Part shown: positions 1 to 6,266 of the stretch, one piece after another
How positions within the stretch are numbered: position 1 is the stretch's first letter
Layout: every line of letters starts with the position of its first letter
Assembly (NCBI GenBank): GCA_900313765.1
Contig: OMSN01000043.1
Span: 1 to 7,349, forward strand
Direction: 5' to 3'
Length of the DNA stretch: 7,349 nt
Source: an uncultured Eubacteriales bacterium
GTDB taxonomy: Bacteria; Bacillota; Clostridia; Lachnospirales; Lachnospiraceae
Made by a program: the position numbers and the translations under genes
The notes under the pieces: generated by a model
What the model was told of the DNA's origin: nothing
The model's input: the letters and a program-made list of their open reading frames with translations, nothing else
Databases searched by the model: none

Positions 1-131
1 TCCATATCCGTGGAAGCACAGTGCTTCAGGAATACCGGCTCCTCAAAGTCGCCGTTTTCGTCTTTCGGCCAGTCATCCTGCAGCTTTCCATAGGGGGATC
101 TGCCCCATTCCTCTTTGACATTCGATTCCAT
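1..131 (-). CDS. Unrecognised small acidic protein, N-terminal 43 codons only
   Basis: An open frame starts at ATG 131 and runs off the left edge of the window. The ribosome binding site AAGAGGA at 139-145 lies 7 nt before the ATG and overlaps the rlmH stop codon, so the gene is almost certainly co-transcribed and translationally linked with rlmH (gap of 12 bp). The 43 visible residues are hydrophilic and rich in Asp, Glu and Lys, with two Trp (9 and 21) and the stretch EEPVFLKH at 30-37. There is no signal peptide or membrane segment. I do not recognise a family with certainty. The style, an acidic tail followed by a PVFL-type strand, vaguely recalls small Clostridia proteins with a DUF2007-like fold, but that is a weak impression. 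The start is well supported; the function is unknown. Confidence 0.72.
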   Translation of the reverse strand, partial: MESNVKEEWGRSPYGKLQDDWPKDENGDFEEPVFLKHCASTDM

Positions 132-143
132 GATTTAATCCTC

Positions 144-638
144 TTATTTATGATACCGGGAACCCCGGTTGATCTGATATGCACGGTAGATCTGCTCAGC
201 CAGCAGGACTCTTGCCAGATGGTGCGGAAACGTCATGGCTGAAAATGAGAGCTTCTCGTCGGCTCTTCTGAGCACAGCGTCTGACAGGCCCAGCGAACCG
301 CCGATCACAAAGAGAATATGGCTGTACCCTTTTACCTGCAGACTCTCCAGGTGCTTTGAGAAACCCACCGAATCATAGGACCTGCCGTCGATGGCCAGGG
401 CGATGACATAGGTGTCCGCTGACCGGTCATACTTTCCGATCTCGCGAAGGAGTCTCTCCCCCTCCTTCTCCTTGATCTGCAGCTCCTGTGCAGGAGAAGC
501 ATGATCGGGAGTCGGCTCATCAGCGGTCTGACAGATACTGACAGATGCATACCTGGAGAGCCGCTTCGTGTACTCCTCGATGGCCATATTCCAATATTTT
601 TCCTTTATTTTTCCGACAACAGCCAGTGTGATCTTCAT
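144..638 (-). CDS. rlmH: 23S rRNA (pseudouridine1915-N3)-methyltransferase RlmH
   Basis: This 164-residue protein matches the RlmH (YbeA/SPOUT) family along its whole length; the family is usually about 155-160 residues. RlmH uses S-adenosylmethionine to methylate N3 of pseudouridine 1915 in helix 69 of 23S rRNA, acting as a cytoplasmic dimer on assembled 70S ribosomes. Visible hallmarks are the N-terminal MKITLAVVGKIKEKYW, a central LAIDGRSYDS strand-turn (81-90), the SAM-binding trefoil-knot loop FVIGGSLGLSD (110-120), the helix MTFPHHLARVLLAEQIYRA (135-153) and the family's terminal Tyr-His-Lys. The start at 638 is the family start; upstream there is only a modest AGG-type ribosome binding site. 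A strong terminator hairpin ends about 30 nt upstream, so expression needs read-through or a promoter I cannot see. The next gene follows after 12 bp. Identification is secure. Confidence 0.96.
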   Translation of the reverse strand: MKITLAVVGKIKEKYWNMAIEEYTKRLSRYASVSICQTADEPTPDHASPAQELQIKEKEGERLLREIGKYDRSADTYVIALAIDGRSYDSVGFSKHLESLQVKGYSHILFVIGGSLGLSDAVLRRADEKLSFSAMTFPHHLARVLLAEQIYRAYQINRGSRYHK

Positions 639-655
639 GCTCTGCCTATCCCTGA

Positions 656-692
656 AAATGAAAAAGAAAGGGCTGCCTGAAAACAGCAGCCC
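656..692 (-). terminator. Rho-independent terminator after nfnB
   Basis: On the minus strand a perfect 7-bp stem GGGCTGC/GCAGCCC (arms 686-692 and 670-676) encloses a 9-nt loop. It is followed at once by TTTCTTTTTCATTTTC, a classic intrinsic terminator. It begins 28 nt after the nfnB stop codon and its T-run ends about 18 nt before the rlmH start, so it closes the nfnAB transcript and separates it from rlmH. Confidence 0.82.
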
Positions 693-706
693 TGTTGAAT
701 GTCTAT

Positions 707-724
707 CTGATCAGAAGCGATCAG
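707..724 (-). repeat. Small inverted repeat over the nfnB stop codon
   Basis: CTGATC and GATCAG (719-724 and 707-712) form a 6-bp stem with a 6-nt loop, and the nfnB TGA stop lies inside the first arm. It stands just upstream of the main terminator hairpin, making a tandem of two stem-loops. There is no T-run after it, so alone it is not a terminator. It could protect the mRNA 3' end or be chance. Confidence 0.35.
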
Positions 725-2118
725 CCCTTGGATCTGATGTACTCATCGATGCCCTTGGCTGCCTTCTTGCCGGCTCCCATTGCGAGGATGACCGTAGCAG
801 CGCCTGTGACAGCGTCACCGCCTGCATACACGCCTTCGAGAGAGGTCTTGCCCTCTTCCTCGGTAGCAACGATGCAGAGCTTCTTGTTGACATCCAGGCC
901 ATAGGTGGTCGAGGAGATCAGCGGGTTCGGTCTGGTTCCGAGAGACATGATAACGGTATCACACTCAATCTCGAATTCAGAACCTGCAACCGGTTCCGGA
1001 CGTCTTCTTCCGGAAGCATCCGGCTCGCCCAGTTCCATGCGGATGCAGCGGATGCCGCATACGTTGTCGTTCTCGTCCGCAAGGATCTCAACCGGATTGG
1101 TCAGCAGATCGAACTGGATACCCTCTTCCTTGGCATGATGGACTTCTTCTGCTCTTGCAGGAAGTTCCGCTTCGGATCTGCGGTATACGATATGTGTCTC
1201 AGCTCCGAGACGAAGGGCTGTTCTGGCTGCGTCCATGGCAACGTTGCCGCCGCCGACAACAACAACCTTCTTGCCGTGTACGATCGGAGTATCATAGTCG
1301 TCTCTGTAAGCCTTCATCAGGTTGTTCCTGGTGAGGTACTCATTGGCAGAGAACACTCCCTTGGCCTGCTCGCCCGGGATGTTCATGAACATCGGAAGAC
1401 CTGCACCGGATCCGATGAATACAGCCTCAAAGCCTTCCTTGGTCATCAGCTCTTCGATGGTGATAGAGCGTCCGATGATGACATTGGTCTCGATCTTGAC
1501 ACCGAGACACTGAACATTCTCGACTTCCTTCGCGACGACTCTGTCCTTCGGAAGACGGAATTCCGGAATACCATAGACAAGGACACCGCCTGCCTTATGC
1601 AGCGCTTCGAAGATCGTTACATCGTAGCCCATCTTGGCCAGATCGCCTGCACAGGTAAGACCTGCGGGGCCTGCACCGATGACAGCAACTTTCTTGCCCA
1701 TCTGCTTCGCGGTACACTTCATCTTCATGCCGTGTTCCTTCGCCCAGTCGGCGACGAAACGCTCCAGCTTACCGATGGAAACAGCATCGCCCTTGATGCC
1801 TCTGATGCACTTGCCTTCACACTGGGTCTCCTGCGGGCATACACGTCCGCAGACTGCCGGCAGAGAACTGGACTCAGAGATGACATCATATGCCTTGGCG
1901 AAATCTCTTTCCTTCACAGCGCCGACGAAATCCGGAATATTGATATTGACCGGGCAGCCCTGGATGCACTTCGCATTCTTGCAGTGCAGGCAGCGCTGTG
2001 CTTCTTCTACGGCTTCTTCCTCGTTATATCCCAGACATACTTCTTCGAAATTCGTAGCACGGACCTTCGGCTCCTGCTCTCTGACCGGGACTCTGGTAAA
2101 CATCTTCATATCAGCCAT
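721..2118 (-). CDS. nfnB: NfnB: bifurcating NADH-dependent ferredoxin:NADP+ oxidoreductase, large subunit (GltD-like)
   Basis: The 465-residue protein has the GltD-like fold of iron-sulfur flavoprotein NADPH oxidoreductases. With NfnA it forms the cytoplasmic Nfn complex, which reversibly couples NADPH oxidation to reduction of NAD+ and ferredoxin by flavin-based electron bifurcation. The N-terminal part carries two iron-sulfur motifs: Cys43, 46, 51, 55 (Cx2Cx4Cx3C) and Cys90, 94, 100, 104 (Cx3Cx5Cx3C). The FAD-binding GAGPAGL is at 148-154, the NADP(H) dinucleotide loop VVGGGNVAMD at 287-296, and a C-terminal FAD motif YAGGDAVTGAATVI at 431-444. The ATG shares one base with the nfnA stop (TAATG), and GGAGGTGA (2125-2132) inside nfnA supplies the ribosome binding site. 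Such proteins are often annotated as glutamate synthase small subunit. Fusion of the reading to a PyrK-like nfnA, with no large GltB subunit in view, favours Nfn. A terminator follows. Confidence 0.9.
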   Translation of the reverse strand: MADMKMFTRVPVREQEPKVRATNFEEVCLGYNEEEAVEEAQRCLHCKNAKCIQGCPVNINIPDFVGAVKERDFAKAYDVISESSSLPAVCGRVCPQETQCEGKCIRGIKGDAVSIGKLERFVADWAKEHGMKMKCTAKQMGKKVAVIGAGPAGLTCAGDLAKMGYDVTIFEALHKAGGVLVYGIPEFRLPKDRVVAKEVENVQCLGVKIETNVIIGRSITIEELMTKEGFEAVFIGSGAGLPMFMNIPGEQAKGVFSANEYLTRNNLMKAYRDDYDTPIVHGKKVVVVGGGNVAMDAARTALRLGAETHIVYRRSEAELPARAEEVHHAKEEGIQFDLLTNPVEILADENDNVCGIRCIRMELGEPDASGRRRPEPVAGSEFEIECDTVIMSLGTRPNPLISSTTYGLDVNKKLCIVATEEEGKTSLEGVYAGGDAVTGAATVILAMGAGKKAAKGIDEYIRSKG

Positions 2119-3014
2119 TACTTGTCACCTCCACATTCTCCGCAGCCGCCGTGGTGGGTCTTACCTTCTTTCCATGCAAGGAACGCTTCGCCCTCCTGGG
2201 TCTTGTACAGGGTCTGTCTCTTCATGGCAAGGTCGAAATCTACAAGATGGCCGTCGAATTCCGGACCATCGACACAGGCAAACTTGACCTCATCGCCAAC
2301 AGTGATTCTGCAGGCACCGCACATTCCGGTTCCGTCCACCATGATCGGGTTCATGGAAACAACAGTATGGATGCCGTACTTCTTGGTGGTCAGGCAGAGG
2401 AACTTCATCATGATCATCGGTCCGATACATACGCAGTGATCATAGCTGTGTCCTTCTGCGATCAGATCTTCCAGACACTTTGTGACCATACCGCTGCGGC
2501 CATAGGAGCCGTCATCTGTAGTCACATAGACATTGGCAACTTCCTTCATGCGGTCTTCAAGAAGGACAAGCTCTTTATTTCTTGCGCCGATGATGACATC
2601 GCACTCGATTCCATGCTCATGAAGCCATTTCGCCTGCGGATAGATCGGAGCTGCTCCGACACCGCCCGCGACAAATACGATCTTCTTCTGCTTGAGAGCT
2701 TCGATCGCTTCCGGGGCTTCTGATTCACACAGATCAGAAGGTCTTCCGAGAGGTCCTACGAAATCCATAAATGAATCGCCGGCCTTCAGTTCAGTATATT
2801 TGCTTGTACTCTCTCCGATCGGCTGGTAAACGATCTCAATCGTTCCCTTTTCACGATCGTAGTCTGTGATGGTAAGCGGGATACGTTCTGCCGACTCATC
2901 CAGCTTAACAATGATAAACTGGCCGGGAAGACAGCGTGCAGCTACGCGCGGTGCCTCCACTATCATCTCATAGTTGGGACCGGCGAGGTTTCTGGCTTCA
3001 AGAATTTTGTACAT
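2118..3014 (-). CDS. nfnA: NfnA: bifurcating NADH-dependent ferredoxin:NADP+ oxidoreductase, small subunit
   Basis: This 298-residue ferredoxin-NADP+ reductase-like protein resembles PyrK and sulfide dehydrogenase subunits and is the NAD(H)-side partner of NfnB. In order it shows an FAD-binding beta-barrel with RIPLT (44-48) and GPLGRPS (87-93), the NAD-binding GGVGAAP (117-123), and a [2Fe-2S] motif D227-x4-C232-x2-C235-x11-C247. The Asp in place of a fourth Cys matches the known NfnA ligand set and differs from the four Cys of PyrK. A short insert (about 95-110) separates the flavin and NAD domains. The C-terminus is an unusual His/Gly/Cys tail (287-298). The frame stays open up to 3080, but ATG 3014 is chosen because the ideal AGGAGG (3021-3026) lies 6 nt before it and because homologues begin MYKI-like. 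It has its own promoter and is translationally coupled to nfnB. Confidence 0.92.
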   Translation of the reverse strand: MYKILEARNLAGPNYEMIVEAPRVAARCLPGQFIIVKLDESAERIPLTITDYDREKGTIEIVYQPIGESTSKYTELKAGDSFMDFVGPLGRPSDLCESEAPEAIEALKQKKIVFVAGGVGAAPIYPQAKWLHEHGIECDVIIGARNKELVLLEDRMKEVANVYVTTDDGSYGRSGMVTKCLEDLIAEGHSYDHCVCIGPMIMMKFLCLTTKKYGIHTVVSMNPIMVDGTGMCGACRITVGDEVKFACVDGPEFDGHLVDFDLAMKRQTLYKTQEGEAFLAWKEGKTHHGGCGECGGDK

Positions 3015-3020
3015 GACAAA

Positions 3021-3026
3021 CCTCCT
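3021..3026 (-). promoter_or_regulatory. Ribosome binding site deciding the nfnA start
   Basis: A perfect AGGAGG stands 6 nt upstream of ATG 3014. The in-frame upstream ATGs at 3080 and 3038 have no comparable site, and the one at 3080 lies upstream of the transcription start predicted from the promoter at 3066-3094. This fixes nfnA at 298 codons. Confidence 0.88.
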
Positions 3027-3065
3027 ACGGAATTCCATTACGGAAATAAAACAAACAACTATATT

Positions 3066-3094
3066 ATTATAATGACACAATCAGTTCTGTTCAA
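3066..3094 (-). promoter_or_regulatory. Sigma-A type promoter of nfnAB
   Basis: On the minus strand the -35 box TTGAAC (3089-3094, 4 of 6 consensus) and a perfect -10 box TATAAT (3066-3071) are separated by exactly 17 bp. The -35 box lies in the last codons of ftsK and the spacer contains the ftsK stop. Transcription would start near 3059, leaving a leader of about 45 nt, AT-rich at first, before the AGGAGG and ATG of nfnA. No terminator lies between ftsK and this promoter, so ftsK read-through can also feed nfnAB. Confidence 0.8.
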
Positions 3095-6000
3095 GATAAT
3101 TCTCAAACTGTTCTTCTGTCATGAGAACTTTTCTCGGTTTCGTCCCTTCGTCAGGTCCTACCACTCCGGCTTCCGACAGTTGATCCATGATCCTGGCAGC
3201 CCGGTTGAAGCCGATCTTGAACCATCTCTGCAGCATACCGATGGACGCCTTATCCTTCTGGATGATGAACCGCCCTGCATCTGCGAAGAGCTCGTCCGTA
3301 TCGCCGCCTCCTCCTGCAGAACCTGCCGAGACAGACGCTGCCTGGATCTCCTGCATGCGTTTCCTCATGAGCTCCTGCCCGGCCGGTGAATCGTCATCCT
3401 GCCGGATAGCGTCTACTACACGCTGGACTTCCTCATCCGATACAAAAGCACCCTGTACACGCACCGGTTTCTTGTAGGTCTGCGGGGAGAACAGCATGTC
3501 GCCGTTTCCGAGCAGTTTCTCTGCACCGTTCATATCCAGAATGGTACGCGAATCGGTTCCCGAAGAGACCGCAAACGCAATCCTGGAAGGAATGTTCGCT
3601 TTGATCAGTCCGGTGATGACATCCACGGAAGGTCTCTGTGTCGCTATGACCAGGTGGATTCCGCACGCACGCGCAAGCTGTGCGAGACGACAGATCGCAT
3701 CTTCCACTTCATTGCCGGATACCATCATCAGATCTGCCAGCTCATCCACGATGATCACGATCTGGGGCAGTTTCTTCGGTGCATCCGGTACTTTACTCTT
3801 GATCAGCGTCTCGACCTTCGCATTGTATCCCGCAAGGTTGCGAACGCCTGTCTCAGCAAACATCTGATAGCGCTTCGTCATCTCTGCGACGGCCCAGTTC
3901 AGGGCGCCGGCAGCCTTCTTCGGATCCGTCACGACCGGAATGAACAGGTGAGGAATGCCATTGTAGACCGACAGTTCCACGACCTTCGGGTCTATCATGA
4001 TCATCTTCACCTCAGAGGGCTCTGCATTGTAGAGGATCGACATGATCAGCGTGTTGATAAAGACCGACTTACCGGAACCTGTTGCTCCGGCGATCAGCAG
4101 ATGCGGCATCTTCGCGATATCGGAGACAACGATCCGTCCTGCAATGTCTTTGCCGACTACATAGGCAAGTCTTGATTTATGTTTTCTGAATTCATCCGAA
4201 TCGATCAGTTCCTTCAGATAGACAATGGAAGTCTTCTCATTCGGAACCTCGATTCCTACGGCTGCTTTTCCCGGGATCGGAGCCTCGATACGGATATCGG
4301 CGGCAGCAAGGTTCAGCTTGATGTCATCTGCCAGGTTGGTGATCTTTGAGACTTTCGTGCCCATCTCCGGCATCAGTTCATAACGGGTGACACTGGGTCC
4401 GCAGCTGACATTGGTCACCTGTGCGTTCACGCCAAAGGTGGCAAGGATCTGCTGTAGTCTGGAGGCTGTATTCCGGAGTTCATCATCCGTCATGCCGCCC
4501 CTGTCTTTCGGCACTTTCTCCAGAAGACTGGAAGACGGGAATTCATAGGGCAGCTCTTCCTCTTCCTTCTGCTCGATTTCCTTCGCAACAGACTCCACTT
4601 CCTTTTGGGTCTGTGCTTTGGTCATGCTGTTCTTCCCGGACTCTTCCTCCGCCTTTTTCCGGGTTCCGGACACGCCCGCGTTCTGAATATCCTTCTTTGT
4701 GACAGCGGGGCCTGTATTCCGGCTGTCCGTTTTCATGGATGCGGGGATCTCTTCTTCCTCGTAAGGATCATCCTCGATCTCATATCCGGCATCTTCCTCA
4801 GGTTCTGCTGTCTGGTTCCTGTGGATCACAAATGAGTCAGAGAGCCTGGACGGATCATGCTCTGTCTCAAACTGGATCTCAGGTGCAAATACATGCTCCC
4901 GGGATGCGGGCTGCACACTGACTGTTTCGATATCATCCTGAGCAGAAACATTCTTGTCTGTTGTCCTGATCCGGACATACGGCGTGGTCCCAGCCGTTTT
5001 CTTAGTCCTGGAGGACTGCGCATCAAAGGAGGTATTGATGCTGCCTGAAGCAGGATCCTCTACGGATGCGGTCCCGAAGACCACCTGATCCGGGGTGATC
5101 GCAGGCATTTTGGACTTCTTTCCTCTGGACTTCTTTGTATCGCCGAACAGATCCGTTGTGAACTTCGGCTTGGTGTTCGCTTCAGATCCTTCCTGGCCTG
5201 CGTCAGGATTCTCTTTTCTCAGTACAGACAGAAACACCGGTGATATGGAATCGGAGTTCTCTTCTTTCTCATACTCCAGTTCCCGCAGGGCTCTTCTGGT
5301 CTCTTCCTCCGCTCTTCTCGCCTCTTTCTCCGCCTGCCGTCGTTCATTTCTCTCACGTCGCAGTTCTTCCGCTCTGGACCGCCTGGCCTCTACCGCTTCG
5401 CTTCCTCTTCTTCCGGTATTGATGAAGAGCGTCTTCTGCGTGATCAGCGCCAGGAACAGGAAGATTGCGATCAGCAGGACAGCCCATGTACCGACAACTC
5501 CCACTGTAGGTGTGAAAAACAGGATCAGCGCACCACCGATCACTCCTCCGCCGGCATGGTATTCCTTGCCGAGGGTAAAGTAATCCGAGATACCGCTGGT
5601 TCCGGCCATATCGCCATAATTGAGAAGCTGCCATACCCCGCAGAGTATGCAGAACAGACCAATCACAGACAAAGTGCGCACTACCGCCACATGATTGCCG
5701 CGATTGATGGTCATATAGATCGTAAGGAAGAACAGAAGGAACGGAAAGACATAGGCATTCGTACCCATGACCCCGAACAGAAGGTCGCCGAACGAGTCTC
5801 CCAGTTTACCGCCAAATCCCACTACACAGACAAAGATCAGCACCGCTGCCGCCAGAAGGCACCAGCACAGAACTTCGGTGTTCATCATAGGATTGGAGGT
5901 ATAGCCCGACGTGCGCTGTGTATTGCGGTTTGCCGAAGAGCGATTCCCCGCAGACTGCTTACGTCCGGAAGAAGCCGTTCTCTTCGCCGTGGACTTCTTT

Positions 6001-6095
6001 GCGGCGGAAGAACTGCGTGCAGACCCCTTAGAGTTGTTTTTCTTTTTTGAACCCGTACTCTTTTTTGATGTTGTCTTTTTCGTATTTGCTCCCAT
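3081..6095 (-). CDS. ftsK: DNA translocase FtsK/SpoIIIE
   Basis: This 1004-residue hexameric ATPase is anchored at the division septum and pumps chromosomal DNA into the correct daughter cell or forespore. Residues 1-68 are a Lys/Ser/Arg-rich cytoplasmic tail. Residues 73-220 hold about four to five hydrophobic membrane segments. Residues 228-280 are highly charged (Arg/Glu) and probably coiled coil, and 280-515 form a low-complexity acidic linker. The motor follows: the alpha/beta domains carry Walker A GATGSGKS (670-677) and Walker B IVIIVDELAD (779-788, Asp784-Glu785), then the IATQRPSVDVITG segment (817-829). A C-terminal winged-helix gamma domain (about 935-1000, containing IGFNRAARIMDQL) would read the sequences that orient translocation. 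ATG 6095 has AAGGGA about 10 nt upstream and gives a typical basic start. Whether this paralogue serves division, sporulation or both cannot be told from sequence. It sits between uppP and nfnA. Confidence 0.96.
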   Translation of the reverse strand: MGANTKKTTSKKSTGSKKKNNSKGSARSSSAAKKSTAKRTASSGRKQSAGNRSSANRNTQRTSGYTSNPMMNTEVLCWCLLAAAVLIFVCVVGFGGKLGDSFGDLLFGVMGTNAYVFPFLLFFLTIYMTINRGNHVAVVRTLSVIGLFCILCGVWQLLNYGDMAGTSGISDYFTLGKEYHAGGGVIGGALILFFTPTVGVVGTWAVLLIAIFLFLALITQKTLFINTGRRGSEAVEARRSRAEELRRERNERRQAEKEARRAEEETRRALRELEYEKEENSDSISPVFLSVLRKENPDAGQEGSEANTKPKFTTDLFGDTKKSRGKKSKMPAITPDQVVFGTASVEDPASGSINTSFDAQSSRTKKTAGTTPYVRIRTTDKNVSAQDDIETVSVQPASREHVFAPEIQFETEHDPSRLSDSFVIHRNQTAEPEEDAGYEIEDDPYEEEEIPASMKTDSRNTGPAVTKKDIQNAGVSGTRKKAEEESGKNSMTKAQTQKEVESVAKEIEQKEEEELPYEFPSSSLLEKVPKDRGGMTDDELRNTASRLQQILATFGVNAQVTNVSCGPSVTRYELMPEMGTKVSKITNLADDIKLNLAAADIRIEAPIPGKAAVGIEVPNEKTSIVYLKELIDSDEFRKHKSRLAYVVGKDIAGRIVVSDIAKMPHLLIAGATGSGKSVFINTLIMSILYNAEPSEVKMIMIDPKVVELSVYNGIPHLFIPVVTDPKKAAGALNWAVAEMTKRYQMFAETGVRNLAGYNAKVETLIKSKVPDAPKKLPQIVIIVDELADLMMVSGNEVEDAICRLAQLARACGIHLVIATQRPSVDVITGLIKANIPSRIAFAVSSGTDSRTILDMNGAEKLLGNGDMLFSPQTYKKPVRVQGAFVSDEEVQRVVDAIRQDDDSPAGQELMRKRMQEIQAASVSAGSAGGGGDTDELFADAGRFIIQKDKASIGMLQRWFKIGFNRAARIMDQLSEAGVVGPDEGTKPRKVLMTEEQFENYLEQN

Positions 6096-6101
6096 GAAAA
6101 A

Positions 6102-6266
6102 TCAGTCCCTTATTATACTTGTGCTCCCCACATATTTTACGCTGCCGTTTCGTCTTACAACAGACGGCGCCAGTGCATGTCCCGGTTTCACGGCTGCTCC
6201 CCTGCAGACCGTAATGCCGTCTGTGAAAATGCTTCCATCAGAGGAAGAAATTACCGACGATTGCAA
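6102..6266 (-). CDS. Possible small ORF filling the uppP-ftsK gap (54 codons, TTG start)
   Basis: A minus-strand frame, +1 relative to uppP, is open from an in-frame TAG inside uppP to a TGA only 6 nt before the ftsK ATG. Using TTG 6266, preceded by a weak AGGAA, it would encode 54 residues and overlap uppP by 29 bp. The translation is rich in Gly, Ser and Val. It includes the segments DGSIFTDG (10-17) and RRNGSVKYVGS (38-48), and many codons start with a purine, which looks protein-like rather than random. There is no ATG in frame, no membrane segment and no family I recognise. The same bases form an inverted repeat, so a structured leader RNA or the remnant of a deleted gene are equally possible. 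Low confidence. Confidence 0.28.
   Translation of the reverse strand: MQSSVISSSDGSIFTDGITVCRGAAVKPGHALAPSVVRRNGSVKYVGSTSIIRD
6144..6224 (-). other. Inverted repeats with alternative pairing in the ftsK leader
   Basis: Reading along the minus strand after the uppP stop, ACAGACGGC (6216-6224) is perfectly complementary to GCCGTCTGT (6160-6168). The loop between them holds a smaller hairpin, ACGG-t-CTGC/GCAGCCGT (6190-6212, loop AGGGGA). The second arm can instead fold with sequence downstream, as CGTCT/AGACG (6162-6166 with 6151-6155) or GCCGT/ACGGC (6164-6168 with 6144-6148). The two folds exclude each other, as in attenuators. No T-run follows any stem, so this is not an ordinary terminator for uppP. 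It matches no riboswitch class I can name. Confidence 0.38.

Noticed and set aside
568..2439. A 623-codon open frame on the plus strand opposite nfnB and parts of nfnA and rlmH.
   Set aside because: It is antisense to well-conserved genes, and its product has no recognisable domain and an odd Cys/His/Leu-rich composition. It looks like a by-product of the codon bias of nfnB.
3027..3062. A Rex or FNR-type redox operator in the nfnAB leader, suggested by TTGTTTGTTTT and the GGAATTCC palindrome.
   Set aside because: The sequence lacks the dyad of the Rex consensus (TTGTTAA-N4-TTAACAA), and an 8-bp palindrome alone is not evidence.
3015..3080. Longer NfnA start at ATG 3080 or 3038.
   Set aside because: Neither has a ribosome binding site, 3080 lies upstream of the predicted transcript start, and the extra residues are not family-like. 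ATG 3014 has a perfect AGGAGG.
6112..6117. Perfect TATAAT on the minus strand as a possible ftsK promoter.
   Set aside because: It abuts the ftsK ribosome binding site, so transcription would begin within or after that site, and no reasonable -35 box (GTAAAA at 17 bp) is present.
6096..6237. Resemblance of the ftsK leader to cobalamin or yybP-ykoY (Mn) riboswitches, through AGGGGAGCAGC and GUGAAACCGG segments.
   Set aside because: The matches are short, the conserved GUA of the yybP-ykoY loop and the remaining core elements are missing, and the downstream gene does not fit either ligand.
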